DNA from: Leptolyngbya sp. 'hensonii'
GTDB taxonomy: Bacteria > Cyanobacteriota > Cyanobacteriia > GCF-001939115
Length of the DNA: 53,133 nucleotides
Direction: 5' to 3'
Assembly: GCF_001939115.1 (NCBI RefSeq)
Contig: NZ_MQTZ01000011.1
Coordinates: 60,864 to 113,996, forward strand
In this document: positions 8,888-17,259 of the stretch, piece after piece
Layout: every line of letters begins with the position of its first letter
Position numbering within the stretch: the first letter of the stretch is position 1
The notes under the pieces: generated by a model
Database searches by the model: none
Seen by the model: only the letters and a program-made list of their open reading frames with translations
Told to the model about the DNA's origin: nothing
Position numbers and translations under genes: made by a program

Positions 8888-9787
8888 ATGACTTCCACTC
8901 GGCTTCCACTTATCCGCCTATTTGATTTTTCCAGGGGAACCAGTCTGTCTGCCCGCATGACCCGGGTGGGGCTGGTGATGACCCTACTTTTTTTGGCGAT
9001 CGCGCTCCTGGCTCCCGTTTTGCAATCCTGGGGTTGGATTCAGAATCCGATCGAAACCCTGAGTAATCCCATCCATGAACCTCCTTCCCTGCGCCACTGG
9101 TTCGGCACCACTCGCCAGGGATATGATGTTTTTTCCCGCACCCTATTTGGCAGTCAGGCCGCCCTTCAGGTTGTCGTCCTGGCAACTGTGATGAGTCTGG
9201 CGGTTGGGGTGCCCATGGGTATGGTCAGTGGCTACCTGGGGGGGAAACTGGACCGATCGCTCCTGTTTTTAATGGATACCCTCTATACTCTGCCGGGGCT
9301 GATCCTCTCAGTGACCCTGGCTTTCGTCGTGGGACGTGGGATCCTGAATGCGGCGATCGCCCTCAGCATCTCCTACATTCCCCAGTACTACCGGGTCGTA
9401 CGGAACCACACGGTTAGCGTCAAGACGGAACTATTTATTGAGGCGGCTCAGGCCATGGGAGCCTCCACCTGGACGGTCCTCTCCCGTTACCTGTTCCTGA
9501 ATGTGATCCAGAGTGTGCCTGTCTTGTTTACCCTCAACGCTGCCGATGCCATCCTCACATTGGGAGGGTTGGGGTTCCTGGGGTTGGGCCTGCCAGAGGA
9601 AACGCCAGAATGGGGTGCTGACCTGAAACAGGCCCTGGATGCTCTGCCTACCGGAGTCTGGTGGACAGCCTTTTTCCCCGGCCTGACGATGACGGGTATG
9701 GTGGTGGGCTTATCTCTTCTGGGAGAGGGATTAAATGAATTTGTAAATCCCCTGTTGAGACGGGAAAATTGGAACCGAAAAGCCTGA
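8888..9787 (+). CDS. DppC/OppC-type ABC transporter permease
   Basis: A 299-residue inner-membrane permease of the peptide/nickel class. It has a first helix near residues 25-45, then the conserved HWFGTTRQGYDVFSRTLFG segment, four or five more helices, and the ABC-contact EAA loop (EAAQAMGASTWTVLSRYLF, then the GGLGFLGLGLPEETPEWG motif). It lacks its partner permease, ATPases and binding protein here. In cyanobacteria these subunits are often scattered, so it probably works with subunits encoded elsewhere. It is tightly packed behind the BrxD-like ATPase gene. Confidence 0.88.
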   Translation: MTSTRLPLIRLFDFSRGTSLSARMTRVGLVMTLLFLAIALLAPVLQSWGWIQNPIETLSNPIHEPPSLRHWFGTTRQGYDVFSRTLFGSQAALQVVVLATVMSLAVGVPMGMVSGYLGGKLDRSLLFLMDTLYTLPGLILSVTLAFVVGRGILNAAIALSISYIPQYYRVVRNHTVSVKTELFIEAAQAMGASTWTVLSRYLFLNVIQSVPVLFTLNAADAILTLGGLGFLGLGLPEETPEWGADLKQALDALPTGVWWTAFFPGLTMTGMVVGLSLLGEGLNEFVNPLLRRENWNRKA

Positions 9788-9839
9788 AACTGTCGTCGTA
9801 GATAACTGTAGGTTTCTACGCAGGTTTGAGGAGGTTACT

Positions 9840-10400
9840 ATGGCCCGGAATTTGTCGCTTCTCTCAACAGCCGGATTCTTGACCCTGGTGGTGGCTGCTG
9901 CTGGGGCCTTTCGTCTGATCCCGGACGAACCCATGAATGCCCAAATTAACCCGCTTCCCAGTCCCCTCGCTCCCATCAGCAAACTGGCTAAGATTAGTCC
10001 AGATGGTGCTCTTGCCCCAGTCCATCCTGATGAGCCGACAGCGGACACTCTCAACCAGCGCTTCACTTTGGAGAATTCCCTAACCCGATTGCAGCAAATC
10101 AACGCTGCCCTGACAAGTTTCCGCCAATTAACCGAAAAAACGAAGACTGTCGAAGTTGGAGCCGTTGGCAATACAGACTGGGAAACCCAAAACCTGGGCT
10201 TTCCCAACTGGACGACTTCTGTAGAAGGGACTCTGCGTCGTCAGCATTTGCAGATCAAGCAACTGGAACGGGAACTGGCCCGCAAACAGTATGCCGATCG
10301 GGAAATCAGTAAAGCAGCTTTAGAGAAAAAGCAGGCAGAGTACCAGCAGGCTGAACGGGACTTTCAGAATTATTGGAATTCTGTAAAGATTGCCGATTAA
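9840..10400 (+). CDS. Hypothetical exported coiled-coil protein
   Basis: 186 residues. An N-terminal hydrophobic segment (LSTAGFLTLVVAAAGAF) acts as signal or anchor, followed by a proline-rich linker (residues 30-65). The C-terminal half is helical and heptad-like, rich in Lys, Glu and Gln (RRQHLQIKQLERELARKQYAD), and probably forms a coiled coil. No catalytic motif and no known family recognised. A good GGAGG lies before the ATG. It follows the permease by 52 bp and may share its transcript. Confidence 0.65.
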   Translation: MARNLSLLSTAGFLTLVVAAAGAFRLIPDEPMNAQINPLPSPLAPISKLAKISPDGALAPVHPDEPTADTLNQRFTLENSLTRLQQINAALTSFRQLTEKTKTVEVGAVGNTDWETQNLGFPNWTTSVEGTLRRQHLQIKQLERELARKQYADREISKAALEKKQAEYQQAERDFQNYWNSVKIAD

Positions 10401-10408
10401 TCGGCAAT
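10389..10408 (+). terminator. Palindrome at a gene end
   Basis: A perfect 20-bp palindrome (ATTGCCGATT / AATCGGCAAT) that includes the stop codon of the 9840-10400 gene. It is probably a terminator or mRNA 3' stabiliser; no T-run follows. A regulator site is possible but there is no matching regulator gene here. Confidence 0.5.
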
Positions 10409-10477
10409 TGGGGGGATCAAGGTTGAATCTGGAAGAGGTATGTCAAGCAATGCCTTAGCAAGATTCAGAAGGTCACT

Positions 10478-11164
10478 ATGCAGCTCAAGGATATCCCCTC
10501 ACAGCCCACCCCAGAAGCATCTCCCCAGCCTGTTCTGGAAGCTCCCTTAACTGACTATTGGACAGAGTTAGAAACCCCTAGAACGCCGATCTTTGAAACC
10601 CAGGCTGACAGTGCTCCTGATGCCGATTCCAATCTAATCGATCAAAAGCCATCCAGAGGGTGGTCTATTCTGAAGGTTTTGCTGCTGTTGATTGCCGGTG
10701 CTGGCAGTCTCCTGGGGCTATTATTTATTGCAGCCCTATTCATGGTTACGAGCAGTGGTGGCTGTGGTAACAAGGCCAGACAGTCTGAAGTAAAGCAAAA
10801 TGTCGGCTCAATGAATCGAGGGCAGCAGGCTTTCTATCTGGAGCATGGCCGCTTCTCTAAGTCAGTCAAAGCCCTGGGCCTGGGAATCCAGACGCAAACC
10901 TATAACTATCAATACTTGACTCAAGGGACTAAAACAGCAGCTTTCAGCTATGGGATTGCCCGCAACGATCAGGTCAAGAGCTATGTGGGCGCAACCTTTC
11001 TGCTGCCTGAAACTGGTCAATCCAACAAGACTAAGAGTGAGCCTTGGATGGTCACAGTGCTCTGTGAGGCTAACCGATTTGGCGTTTATCAACCCGCTAA
11101 CCCAACCTTACAGAAGGGCACGCCGACCTGTCCTGAAGGGACAAAGACGATCGAGACCCGATGA
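10478..11164 (+). CDS. Type IV pilin-like G/H family protein with long N-terminal extension
   Basis: 228 residues. About 65 acidic and proline-rich residues come first, then one transmembrane helix (LKVLLLLIAGAGSLLGLLFIAALFMV, about 66-91). The exported part begins GGCGNKARQSEVKQNVGSMNRGQQAFYLEHGRF, the typical start of the cyanobacterial pilin G/H C-terminal region, and continues into a beta-rich domain with paired cysteines. Classical prepilins have a short leader and a GFTLIE-type cleavage site; neither is present. It is therefore probably a membrane-anchored pilin-fold protein and not a filament subunit (inference). Confidence 0.75.
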   Translation: MQLKDIPSQPTPEASPQPVLEAPLTDYWTELETPRTPIFETQADSAPDADSNLIDQKPSRGWSILKVLLLLIAGAGSLLGLLFIAALFMVTSSGGCGNKARQSEVKQNVGSMNRGQQAFYLEHGRFSKSVKALGLGIQTQTYNYQYLTQGTKTAAFSYGIARNDQVKSYVGATFLLPETGQSNKTKSEPWMVTVLCEANRFGVYQPANPTLQKGTPTCPEGTKTIETR

Positions 11165-11255
11165 CCATTCCAGGTCCATCCAGTTTGAATTTTGAATTTT
11201 GAATCGATTCCCCGTAGAATTGTCAAACTGAATACGATCGAAAATCCTCGCGCCA

Positions 11256-12152
11256 GTGACAACTTCTACGGTTTTGGGCATTGATGTTGGTGGCTCGGCT
11301 ATCAAGCTAGGACAATTCGACCGGGAGGGGCAATGTCTTCAATTTCTGACGGTTCCCACTCCCCAGCCCCCCCAGCCAGAAGCAGTGTTGGTGGCTCTGG
11401 TGGACGCGATCGCCCAGATGGAGCAAATGGAAACCTGTGGGGCGATCGGCGTCGGAACTCCCGGTCCAGCCGATGCCACAGGCCGGATTGCCCGCATCGC
11501 GATTAATCTGCCCGGTTGGCGGGAGGTGCCCCTGGCTGATTGGTTGGAAGCAAAAATCGGCTTGCCGACCGTGATTGCCAATGATGCCAACTGCGCTGGA
11601 TTGGGCGAAGCCTGGTTGGGGGCGGGTCGCCGCTTCAAGAACCTGATCTTACTCACCCTGGGCACAGGAGTTGGGGGGGCTCTGATTCTGGATGGCAGAT
11701 TGTTTACTGGACCCTATGGTGCAGCTGGGGAACTGGGACTGATCACCTTGAGACCGGAAGGTCCGGCCTGTAATAGCGGCAACGCCGGATCCCTGGAGCA
11801 GTATGTCTCGGCCCAGGCGATTCGACGACGGACTGGCCTGGAGCCCCATCAACTGGGAGAGCGGGCCAGGGCCGGAGACCCGGAAGCCCTGACCTTCTGG
11901 CAGAGTTACGGGCGGGATTTGGGATCTGGGCTGGCTAGCTTAATCTATGTTCTGACCCCTGAGGCGGTGTTACTTGGAGGAGGCATCAGTGCCAGCGCAG
12001 AGTTTTTTTTGCCTGCAACTCAGGCAGAACTTGAGTGGCGGGTGATGCCCACTTCTAGAGAGAAGATGTGCCTGCTCAGGGCAGAATTGGGGAACCGGGC
12101 GGGTATGGTTGGGGCAGCTAAACTGGCCTGGGAAAAGGGAATGAATCCTTAA
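11256..12152 (+). CDS. ROK family protein (glucokinase-like)
   Basis: 298 residues with the ASKHA sugar-kinase fold. The phosphate loop is [12 protein letters not shown], the catalytic aspartate is in [12 protein letters not shown] (D110), and [12 protein letters not shown] is the second nucleotide loop. It may phosphorylate glucose or a related sugar, or act in regulation; there is no DNA-binding domain. The ROK zinc motif CxCGxxGCxE is degenerate here (C172, then NSGNAGSLE), and the usual zinc histidine after GE(I/L)G is leucine. The start is GTG. Its stop overlaps the convergent xseB stop by four bases. Confidence 0.88.
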   Translation: MTTSTVLGIDVGGSAIKLGQFDREGQCLQFLTVPTPQPPQPEAVLVALVDAIAQMEQMETCGAIGVGTPGPADATGRIARIAINLPGWREVPLADWLEAKIGLPTVIANDANCAGLGEAWLGAGRRFKNLILLTLGTGVGGALILDGRLFTGPYGAAGELGLITLRPEGPACNSGNAGSLEQYVSAQAIRRRTGLEPHQLGERARAGDPEALTFWQSYGRDLGSGLASLIYVLTPEAVLLGGGISASAEFFLPATQAELEWRVMPTSREKMCLLRAELGNRAGMVGAAKLAWEKGMNP

Positions 12153-12436
12153 AGGTCAATCTCATCGGTCAAGGTTTCAATCAACAAATCCATGCGTTTT
12201 TGCCGATCGGCAAGGAAAGTTTCACATTGCTGGAGCCGATCGACGGCCCTGGAAAACTGGTCAAACACTTCTGCTAGTTCCAGTTCTCCTGATTCAATCC
12301 GGGTAATGATCGCTTCAATTTCAGCGACCGTCGCTTCGTAATTCCAGTCCAGAGATGACCTGTAGGAGGCTGAGGTGAAGCCAATGTCATCCTGATCAGG
12401 GTTGAGAGGGTCAGTGGCTGCCAGAGAATCTGTCAT
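12149..12436 (-). CDS. xseB: Exodeoxyribonuclease VII small subunit
   Basis: 95 residues. The C-terminal half ([43 protein letters not shown]) is the XseB helical hairpin. That motif covers roughly residues 34-76, with ESGELELAE as its core. It binds the XseA C-terminal region to form the single-strand-specific nuclease. The N-terminal 30 residues are an acidic, disordered extension. Its start overlaps the xseA stop by four bases (ATGA), which implies coupled translation. Confidence 0.93.
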   Translation of the reverse strand: MTDSLAATDPLNPDQDDIGFTSASYRSSLDWNYEATVAEIEAIITRIESGELELAEVFDQFSRAVDRLQQCETFLADRQKRMDLLIETLTDEIDL

Positions 12437-13701
12437 GGGAGGTTCACATCAGCGTTTGTACTAGCATCCAAATTCATCATATCGGTTACTTTGACTTTAA
12501 TCTGCCCCTGGCCCAGTTGGACGAGCAACTCTTCATTTAAATGAAGCGTCTGGGACGATCGGGCGATCGTGCCATCGGTCTGACGAACAACAGCATAGCC
12601 CCGCCGCAAAACAGCCTGAGGGTCCAGAGTCGCTAGCTTCTGCTTGAGCATCTGACAGTGCTGGTCGGCTTGTCGGAGATGTTGGGTGGTGGCCCGCAAC
12701 AGCCGCTGCCGCTGCCAGCGCATGAACTGCATCTCCCGTTGCAACTGTCGTTCTGGATGCAGGCGTTGCAGCCGATCGCGCAACCGTTGCTCATGAGTCC
12801 GTAACATGTTGAGATAATGGCTGGATGCATCCTGCAACCAAGCCACCCGATTGCGGTGTTCCAGGTAGAGATCGGCCAGCAGGGGCACACTCTGCTCCGC
12901 TGCTGCCGTGGGGGTATGGGCACAAATATCGGCAGCCAGATCGGCGAGGGATTCGTCTCGCTGGTGGCCAATACCTGCGATCACGGGGATGCTACAGGTG
13001 GCGACAGCCCGGACTACCCGTTCGTCATTAAAGCAGGCCATGTCTTCGGTTGCCCCCCCACCTCGGGCCAGAATCAGGGCTTCTGCTCTTCCATCTTGTT
13101 CCACCCTTCGAATTGCGGTGACGATCGAGGCGGGAGCCTGTTCTCCCTGGACCAATGCTGGGGAGAGCAAGACATGCAGACCTGAGTAGCGACGTTTAAG
13201 GGTGCGCTGGATGTCTCCCCAGGCTGCCGCTTGGGGGGAGGTTACTACGGCAATGGTCTGGGGGTGTGAGGGGATCGGTCGTTTACGAGCCGGATCAAAC
13301 AGCCCTTCTATCTCCAGACGATCGCGCAACTGTCGATAGCGCAAGGCTCTCAACCCTTCACCTGCCGGGAGAGCCTGCCAGATGATGAGCTGGTATTGTC
13401 CCCGTTGGGGATGCAGATGAATGCGACCCAGCAAAATGAGCTGGGCCCCCTGAACCGGTAAGGTGGCTAACTTATGGAGCTGGCTGTTCCAGACGACACA
13501 GTTGATCGAAGCTTTAATATCGGGATCTTGCAGGGTAAAGAACAATCCACTGCGATATTGGGTGGCACTGGAAACTTCACCGATGACCCAAATCTGCTGC
13601 AGTCGATCGTCCTGCTCCAGAACTGTTTGGATGTAAGTGGTTAGACTACCAACAGAGAGTGCTGTATCGGGAACCAGAAGATTGGGAAAAGGGGAAGACA
13701 T
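12433..13701 (-). CDS. xseA: Exodeoxyribonuclease VII large subunit
   Basis: 422 residues. An N-terminal OB-fold ([23 protein letters not shown]) binds single-stranded DNA. The central catalytic domain includes [35 protein letters not shown] and the [16 protein letters not shown] motif. A long coiled-coil region follows, then the small-subunit-binding C-terminus ([13 protein letters not shown]). It degrades single-stranded DNA during repair. It is divergent from recA, and a LexA-like palindrome lies 55 bp upstream of its start, so the pair could be co-regulated by damage (inference). Confidence 0.96.
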   Translation of the reverse strand: MSSPFPNLLVPDTALSVGSLTTYIQTVLEQDDRLQQIWVIGEVSSATQYRSGLFFTLQDPDIKASINCVVWNSQLHKLATLPVQGAQLILLGRIHLHPQRGQYQLIIWQALPAGEGLRALRYRQLRDRLEIEGLFDPARKRPIPSHPQTIAVVTSPQAAAWGDIQRTLKRRYSGLHVLLSPALVQGEQAPASIVTAIRRVEQDGRAEALILARGGGATEDMACFNDERVVRAVATCSIPVIAGIGHQRDESLADLAADICAHTPTAAAEQSVPLLADLYLEHRNRVAWLQDASSHYLNMLRTHEQRLRDRLQRLHPERQLQREMQFMRWQRQRLLRATTQHLRQADQHCQMLKQKLATLDPQAVLRRGYAVVRQTDGTIARSSQTLHLNEELLVQLGQGQIKVKVTDMMNLDASTNADVNLP

Positions 13702-14021
13702 TTTTTAAATCATTGAATGATTAAAACCAAAATTATTAAATAAAGCATACTTTATGGTACAAACGTACTTTAGATTGTAAAATAGATGAGGTGTTTCGTC
13801 TGAATACCTTAACTGGACTTTCTGAAAATACACAGTAGAATAAGCTGCATTTATTCCTCCATTCTCAGGATTATGTCTGAATTGAATATCAATAAAATTA
13901 TTCCTGCAGGCAAATCAGGTTTTTAACATGAGGTCTAGAGAATTCAGACATTCAATCCATGCATTAACCTTAGCTGGCATAAATCATCCTAACTTCTTCT
14001 AAGTTTTGTTTTGAGGCATTA
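13702..14021. other. Divergent xseA-recA regulatory spacer
   Basis: 320 bp, AT-rich, with no convincing ORF. It holds the promoters of xseA (leftward) and recA (rightward). The LexA-like palindrome at 13756-13769 is the one strong element I see. GAGG at about 14010 precedes the recA ATG. Confidence 0.7.
13756..13769. promoter_or_regulatory. Candidate LexA box
   Basis: GGTACAAACGTACT. It fits the published cyanobacterial LexA consensus RGTACNNNDGTWCB at every fixed position except the D, which is C here. The two GTAC half-sites make a symmetrical operator. It is 55 bp before xseA and about 250 bp before recA. Confidence 0.55.
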
Positions 14022-15128
14022 ATGGCACCCAAGCATACAGACAATCTTGAAAAAAATAGTTCTGAAAAGCAGAACCCAGAAAAGCAAAAAGCGCTAAACC
14101 TGGTACTGAGTCAGATTGAGCGGAATTTTGGTAAGGGAACAATTATGCGATTGGGAGATGCCAGTCGCATGCGGGTAGAGACCATTCCCTCCGGAGCTTT
14201 AACCCTGGATCTGGCTTTGGGAGGAGGTCTACCCAAAGGCCGGGTCATTGAAATCTACGGCCCAGAGAGTTCTGGTAAAACAACAGTGGCGTTGCATGCG
14301 CTGGCAGAAGTGCAGAAAGCCGGTGGCGTGGCTGCCTTTGTGGATGCAGAGCATGCCCTTGACCCAACCTACTCTGCGGCGTTGGGAGTTGATATTGATA
14401 ACTTGCTGGTGTCCCAGCCGGATACAGGCGAAGCTGCGTTGGAAATCGTAGACCAACTGGTGCGGTCGGCGGCGATCGATATCATTGTGATTGACTCTGT
14501 GGCTGCTCTGGTGCCCCGGGCTGAAATCGAAGGGGAAATGGGGGATGCCCATGTGGGTCTGCAGGCTCGATTGATGAGTCAGGCCCTGCGAAAGATCACG
14601 GGCAATATCGGTAAGTCCGGCTGTACAGTGATTTTCCTGAACCAGCTCCGGCAGAAAATTGGGGTTTCCTATGGCAATCCCGAAACGACGACGGGGGGCA
14701 ATGCTCTAAAGTTCTATGCTTCGGTGCGGCTGGATATCCGCCGTATTCAGACCCTGAAGAAAGGAACCGAAGAATATGGGATTCGGGCGAAGGTCAAAGT
14801 GGCCAAGAACAAAGTTGCGCCACCTTTCCGCATTGCCGAATTTGACATCATTTTTGGCAAGGGAATTTCTACTCTGGGTTGCCTGGTAGATATGGCCGAG
14901 GAAACGGGTGTACTAACTCGTAAGGGAGCCTGGTACAGCTACTCTGGGGATAACATCAGCCAGGGCCGGGATAACGCAATTAAGTATCTGGAAGAAAATC
15001 CGGAGTTTGCGAAGACGCTCGAACAGCAGGTGCGCCAGAAGCTGGAAATGGGGGCAGTGGTCTCGGCGAATTCAGTGGTCCCGATCGAAGAGGAGGATGA
15101 AGATCCCTATCTGGAAGATGAGATGTAG
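14022..15128 (+). CDS. recA: Recombinase RecA
   Basis: A 368-residue strand-exchange recombinase for homologous recombination and SOS signalling. Walker A is GPESSGKT (80-87), Walker B is [10 protein letters not shown], and loop L2 follows [26 protein letters not shown] (key residues Q, R, G, N, P, E, T, G). The C-terminus is acidic ([13 protein letters not shown]), as usual. Cyanobacterial RecA of normal length, no intein. The N-terminal 25 residues are lysine- and glutamate-rich and variable. It may be controlled by the LexA-like site upstream. Confidence 0.98.
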   Translation: MAPKHTDNLEKNSSEKQNPEKQKALNLVLSQIERNFGKGTIMRLGDASRMRVETIPSGALTLDLALGGGLPKGRVIEIYGPESSGKTTVALHALAEVQKAGGVAAFVDAEHALDPTYSAALGVDIDNLLVSQPDTGEAALEIVDQLVRSAAIDIIVIDSVAALVPRAEIEGEMGDAHVGLQARLMSQALRKITGNIGKSGCTVIFLNQLRQKIGVSYGNPETTTGGNALKFYASVRLDIRRIQTLKKGTEEYGIRAKVKVAKNKVAPPFRIAEFDIIFGKGISTLGCLVDMAEETGVLTRKGAWYSYSGDNISQGRDNAIKYLEENPEFAKTLEQQVRQKLEMGAVVSANSVVPIEEEDEDPYLEDEM

Positions 15129-15288
15129 GAAACGCAGGCTCCTGACAGGACGCGATGGCTGAACAGTCAGATTCTGGTTGCTCTGGTGGCAAGTTTAGCC
15201 AGAGGACAGCCCCTGCTGCCCGAATTGCCCTTGGGAATCATTTCCTTTATGCTACCCAAGAGCAGGTGTAGTGGAGGCTAGCGCATAC

Positions 15289-17223
15289 ATGCAGATACAA
15301 GATAGAACCTTATTGTCCAGGGTGGAGCAGGCGATCCAGGTCAGCCAGTCCTATCTTCTTTCTACCCAACATCCTGATGGCTATTGGTGGGTGGAACTAG
15401 AATCTAATGTGACGATTACCTCTGAAGCGGTTCTCCTGCACAAAATCTGGGGAACAGATCAATCCCGCAATCTGCATAAAGTCGAAACCTATCTGCGACA
15501 GCAGCAGCGGGACCATGGGGGTTGGGAACTCTTCTACGGGGATGGGGGCGAACTGAGTACCACCGTGGAAGCTTATATGGCTCTGCGATTGCTAGGGGTA
15601 CCAGCCAGCGATCCGTCGCTGTTGCGGGCCAAGACATTCATTCTGGCGCGGGGTGGTATCAGTAAGACCCGCATTTTCACCAAAATGCACCTGGCCCTGA
15701 TTGGTTGCTATAGCTGGCGCGGTCTGCCTTCCATTCCGCCCTGGATTATGCTGCTGCCCGACAATTTCTTCTTCAATATCTATGAAATGTCCAGTTGGGC
15801 CAGGGGTAGCACGGTACCGTTGCTAATTGTGTTCGATCGTAAGCCCGTCTTTCAGGTGGAGCCGCAGATTACCCTGGATGAACTCTATGCCGAAGGGATT
15901 GAACAGGTTCGCTATGAGCTGCCCCGTAATCATGACTGGACTGATTTTTTTGTCACCCTGGATGATCTGTTTAAGCTAGGGGAAAATCTGAATCTGGTGC
16001 CGTTTCGGGAGCAAGGACTGCGGGCTGCTGAGAAGTGGGTGTTGGAACGGCAGGAGGCAACAGGAGACTGGGGTGGTATTATTCCGGCCATGCTCAATTC
16101 GCTGCTGGCCCTCAAGTGCCTGGACTATGCTCCGGCAGATCCGATCGTCGATCGGGGGCTGCGGGCGGTCGATAACTTTGCCATTGAAGATGAAACGACC
16201 TATCGGGTGCAACCCTGTGTCTCGCCGGTTTGGGATACAGCTCTGGTGATGCGATCGCTGGTGGATTCTGGTCTGGCTCCTGATCACCCGGCGCTGGTCA
16301 AAGCTGGAAACTGGCTGCTGGAGAAGCAGATCCTCGACTATGGGGATTGGATCGTGAAGAACCGCCAGGGGAAGCCAGGAGCCTGGGCTTTCGAGTTTGA
16401 TAACCGGTTTTACCCCGATGTGGATGATTCGGCGGTAGTCGTGATGGCCCTGAACGCGGTGCAGCTCCCGAATGAGGATCTGAAGCAGGCCGCGATCGTC
16501 CGGGCTTTGAACTGGATTGCCACCATGCAGTGTCGTCCCGGTGGTTGGGCTGCTTTCGACCTCGACAATGATCAGGACTGGCTGAACAAGCTGCCCTATG
16601 GAGATCTGAAGGCGATGATCGATCCCAATACCGCAGATGTGACCGCCAGAGTTTTAGAGATGGTGGGAAGGATTCAACATTCAGTCTCTACCATCCCTAA
16701 TACATCACTATCAGATGAGCGACTGGCGCGAGGACTGGCCTACCTGCGGCAGGAGCAGGAACCGGAGGGCTGCTGGTTTGGTCGCTGGGGGGTGAACTAC
16801 ATCTACGGCACCAGTGGCGTCCTGGCGGCTCTGGCCCTTGTTGCGCCTAAAACCCATCGATCGGACATCGAACGGGGGGCCGCCTGGTTAGTTCAATGTC
16901 AGAATGCCAACGGGGGTTGGGGTGAAACCTGTTTCAGTTATAACGATCGCGCCCTCATGGGCCAGGGAGATAGCACGGCATCCCAAACGGCCTGGGCCTT
17001 GATCGGGTTGCTGGCTGCTGGAGAGGCTACAGGTCGGTATGCGGAGGATGAAATCGATCGGGGAGTCACCTATCTGCTGGAAACGCAGCGATCGGATGGC
17101 ACCTGGGATGAAAACTACTTCACGGGGACAGGCTTTCCCTGCCATTTCTACCTGAAATATCACCTGTACCAACAACATTTTCCCCTGACCGCCTTGGGAC
17201 GCTATCGGGTTCAACGCGGGTAG
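15289..17223 (+). CDS. shc: Squalene-hopene cyclase
   Basis: About 644 residues. This membrane-associated triterpene cyclase converts squalene to hopene/hopanol, the first step of hopanoid synthesis. The protonating DxDD motif is DVDD (377-380 from this start), close to D374-D377 of the Alicyclobacillus enzyme. Several QW repeats are visible (QHPDGYW, QQQRDHGGW, QEATGDWGG, QNANGGWGE, QRSDGTWDE). The ATG at 15289 is preferred over the GTG at 15271, because GGAGG at 15273-15277 is well spaced from it and overlaps the GTG. No other hopanoid gene is adjacent. Confidence 0.96.
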   Translation: MQIQDRTLLSRVEQAIQVSQSYLLSTQHPDGYWWVELESNVTITSEAVLLHKIWGTDQSRNLHKVETYLRQQQRDHGGWELFYGDGGELSTTVEAYMALRLLGVPASDPSLLRAKTFILARGGISKTRIFTKMHLALIGCYSWRGLPSIPPWIMLLPDNFFFNIYEMSSWARGSTVPLLIVFDRKPVFQVEPQITLDELYAEGIEQVRYELPRNHDWTDFFVTLDDLFKLGENLNLVPFREQGLRAAEKWVLERQEATGDWGGIIPAMLNSLLALKCLDYAPADPIVDRGLRAVDNFAIEDETTYRVQPCVSPVWDTALVMRSLVDSGLAPDHPALVKAGNWLLEKQILDYGDWIVKNRQGKPGAWAFEFDNRFYPDVDDSAVVVMALNAVQLPNEDLKQAAIVRALNWIATMQCRPGGWAAFDLDNDQDWLNKLPYGDLKAMIDPNTADVTARVLEMVGRIQHSVSTIPNTSLSDERLARGLAYLRQEQEPEGCWFGRWGVNYIYGTSGVLAALALVAPKTHRSDIERGAAWLVQCQNANGGWGETCFSYNDRALMGQGDSTASQTAWALIGLLAAGEATGRYAEDEIDRGVTYLLETQRSDGTWDENYFTGTGFPCHFYLKYHLYQQHFPLTALGRYRVQRG

Positions 17224-17250
17224 GGGCGGGACTAATCGCGTCCCTACCCG
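17217..17250. terminator. Hairpin between convergent shc and leuS
   Basis: Arms at 17217-17230 and 17237-17250 pair at 12 of 14 positions around an ACTAAT loop. It includes the shc stop codon and lies ten bases beyond the leuS stop, so it can serve both. The core (GGACTAATCGCGTCC) belongs to a palindrome type also seen at 33617 and 40328. Confidence 0.65.
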
Positions 17251-17259
17251 GCTATAAAA

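Noticed and set aside
7547-9787. A complete BREX or related defence system
   Set aside because: Only one ATPase-like gene is present; no methylase, helicase, protease-like or other core partner is seen within the window.
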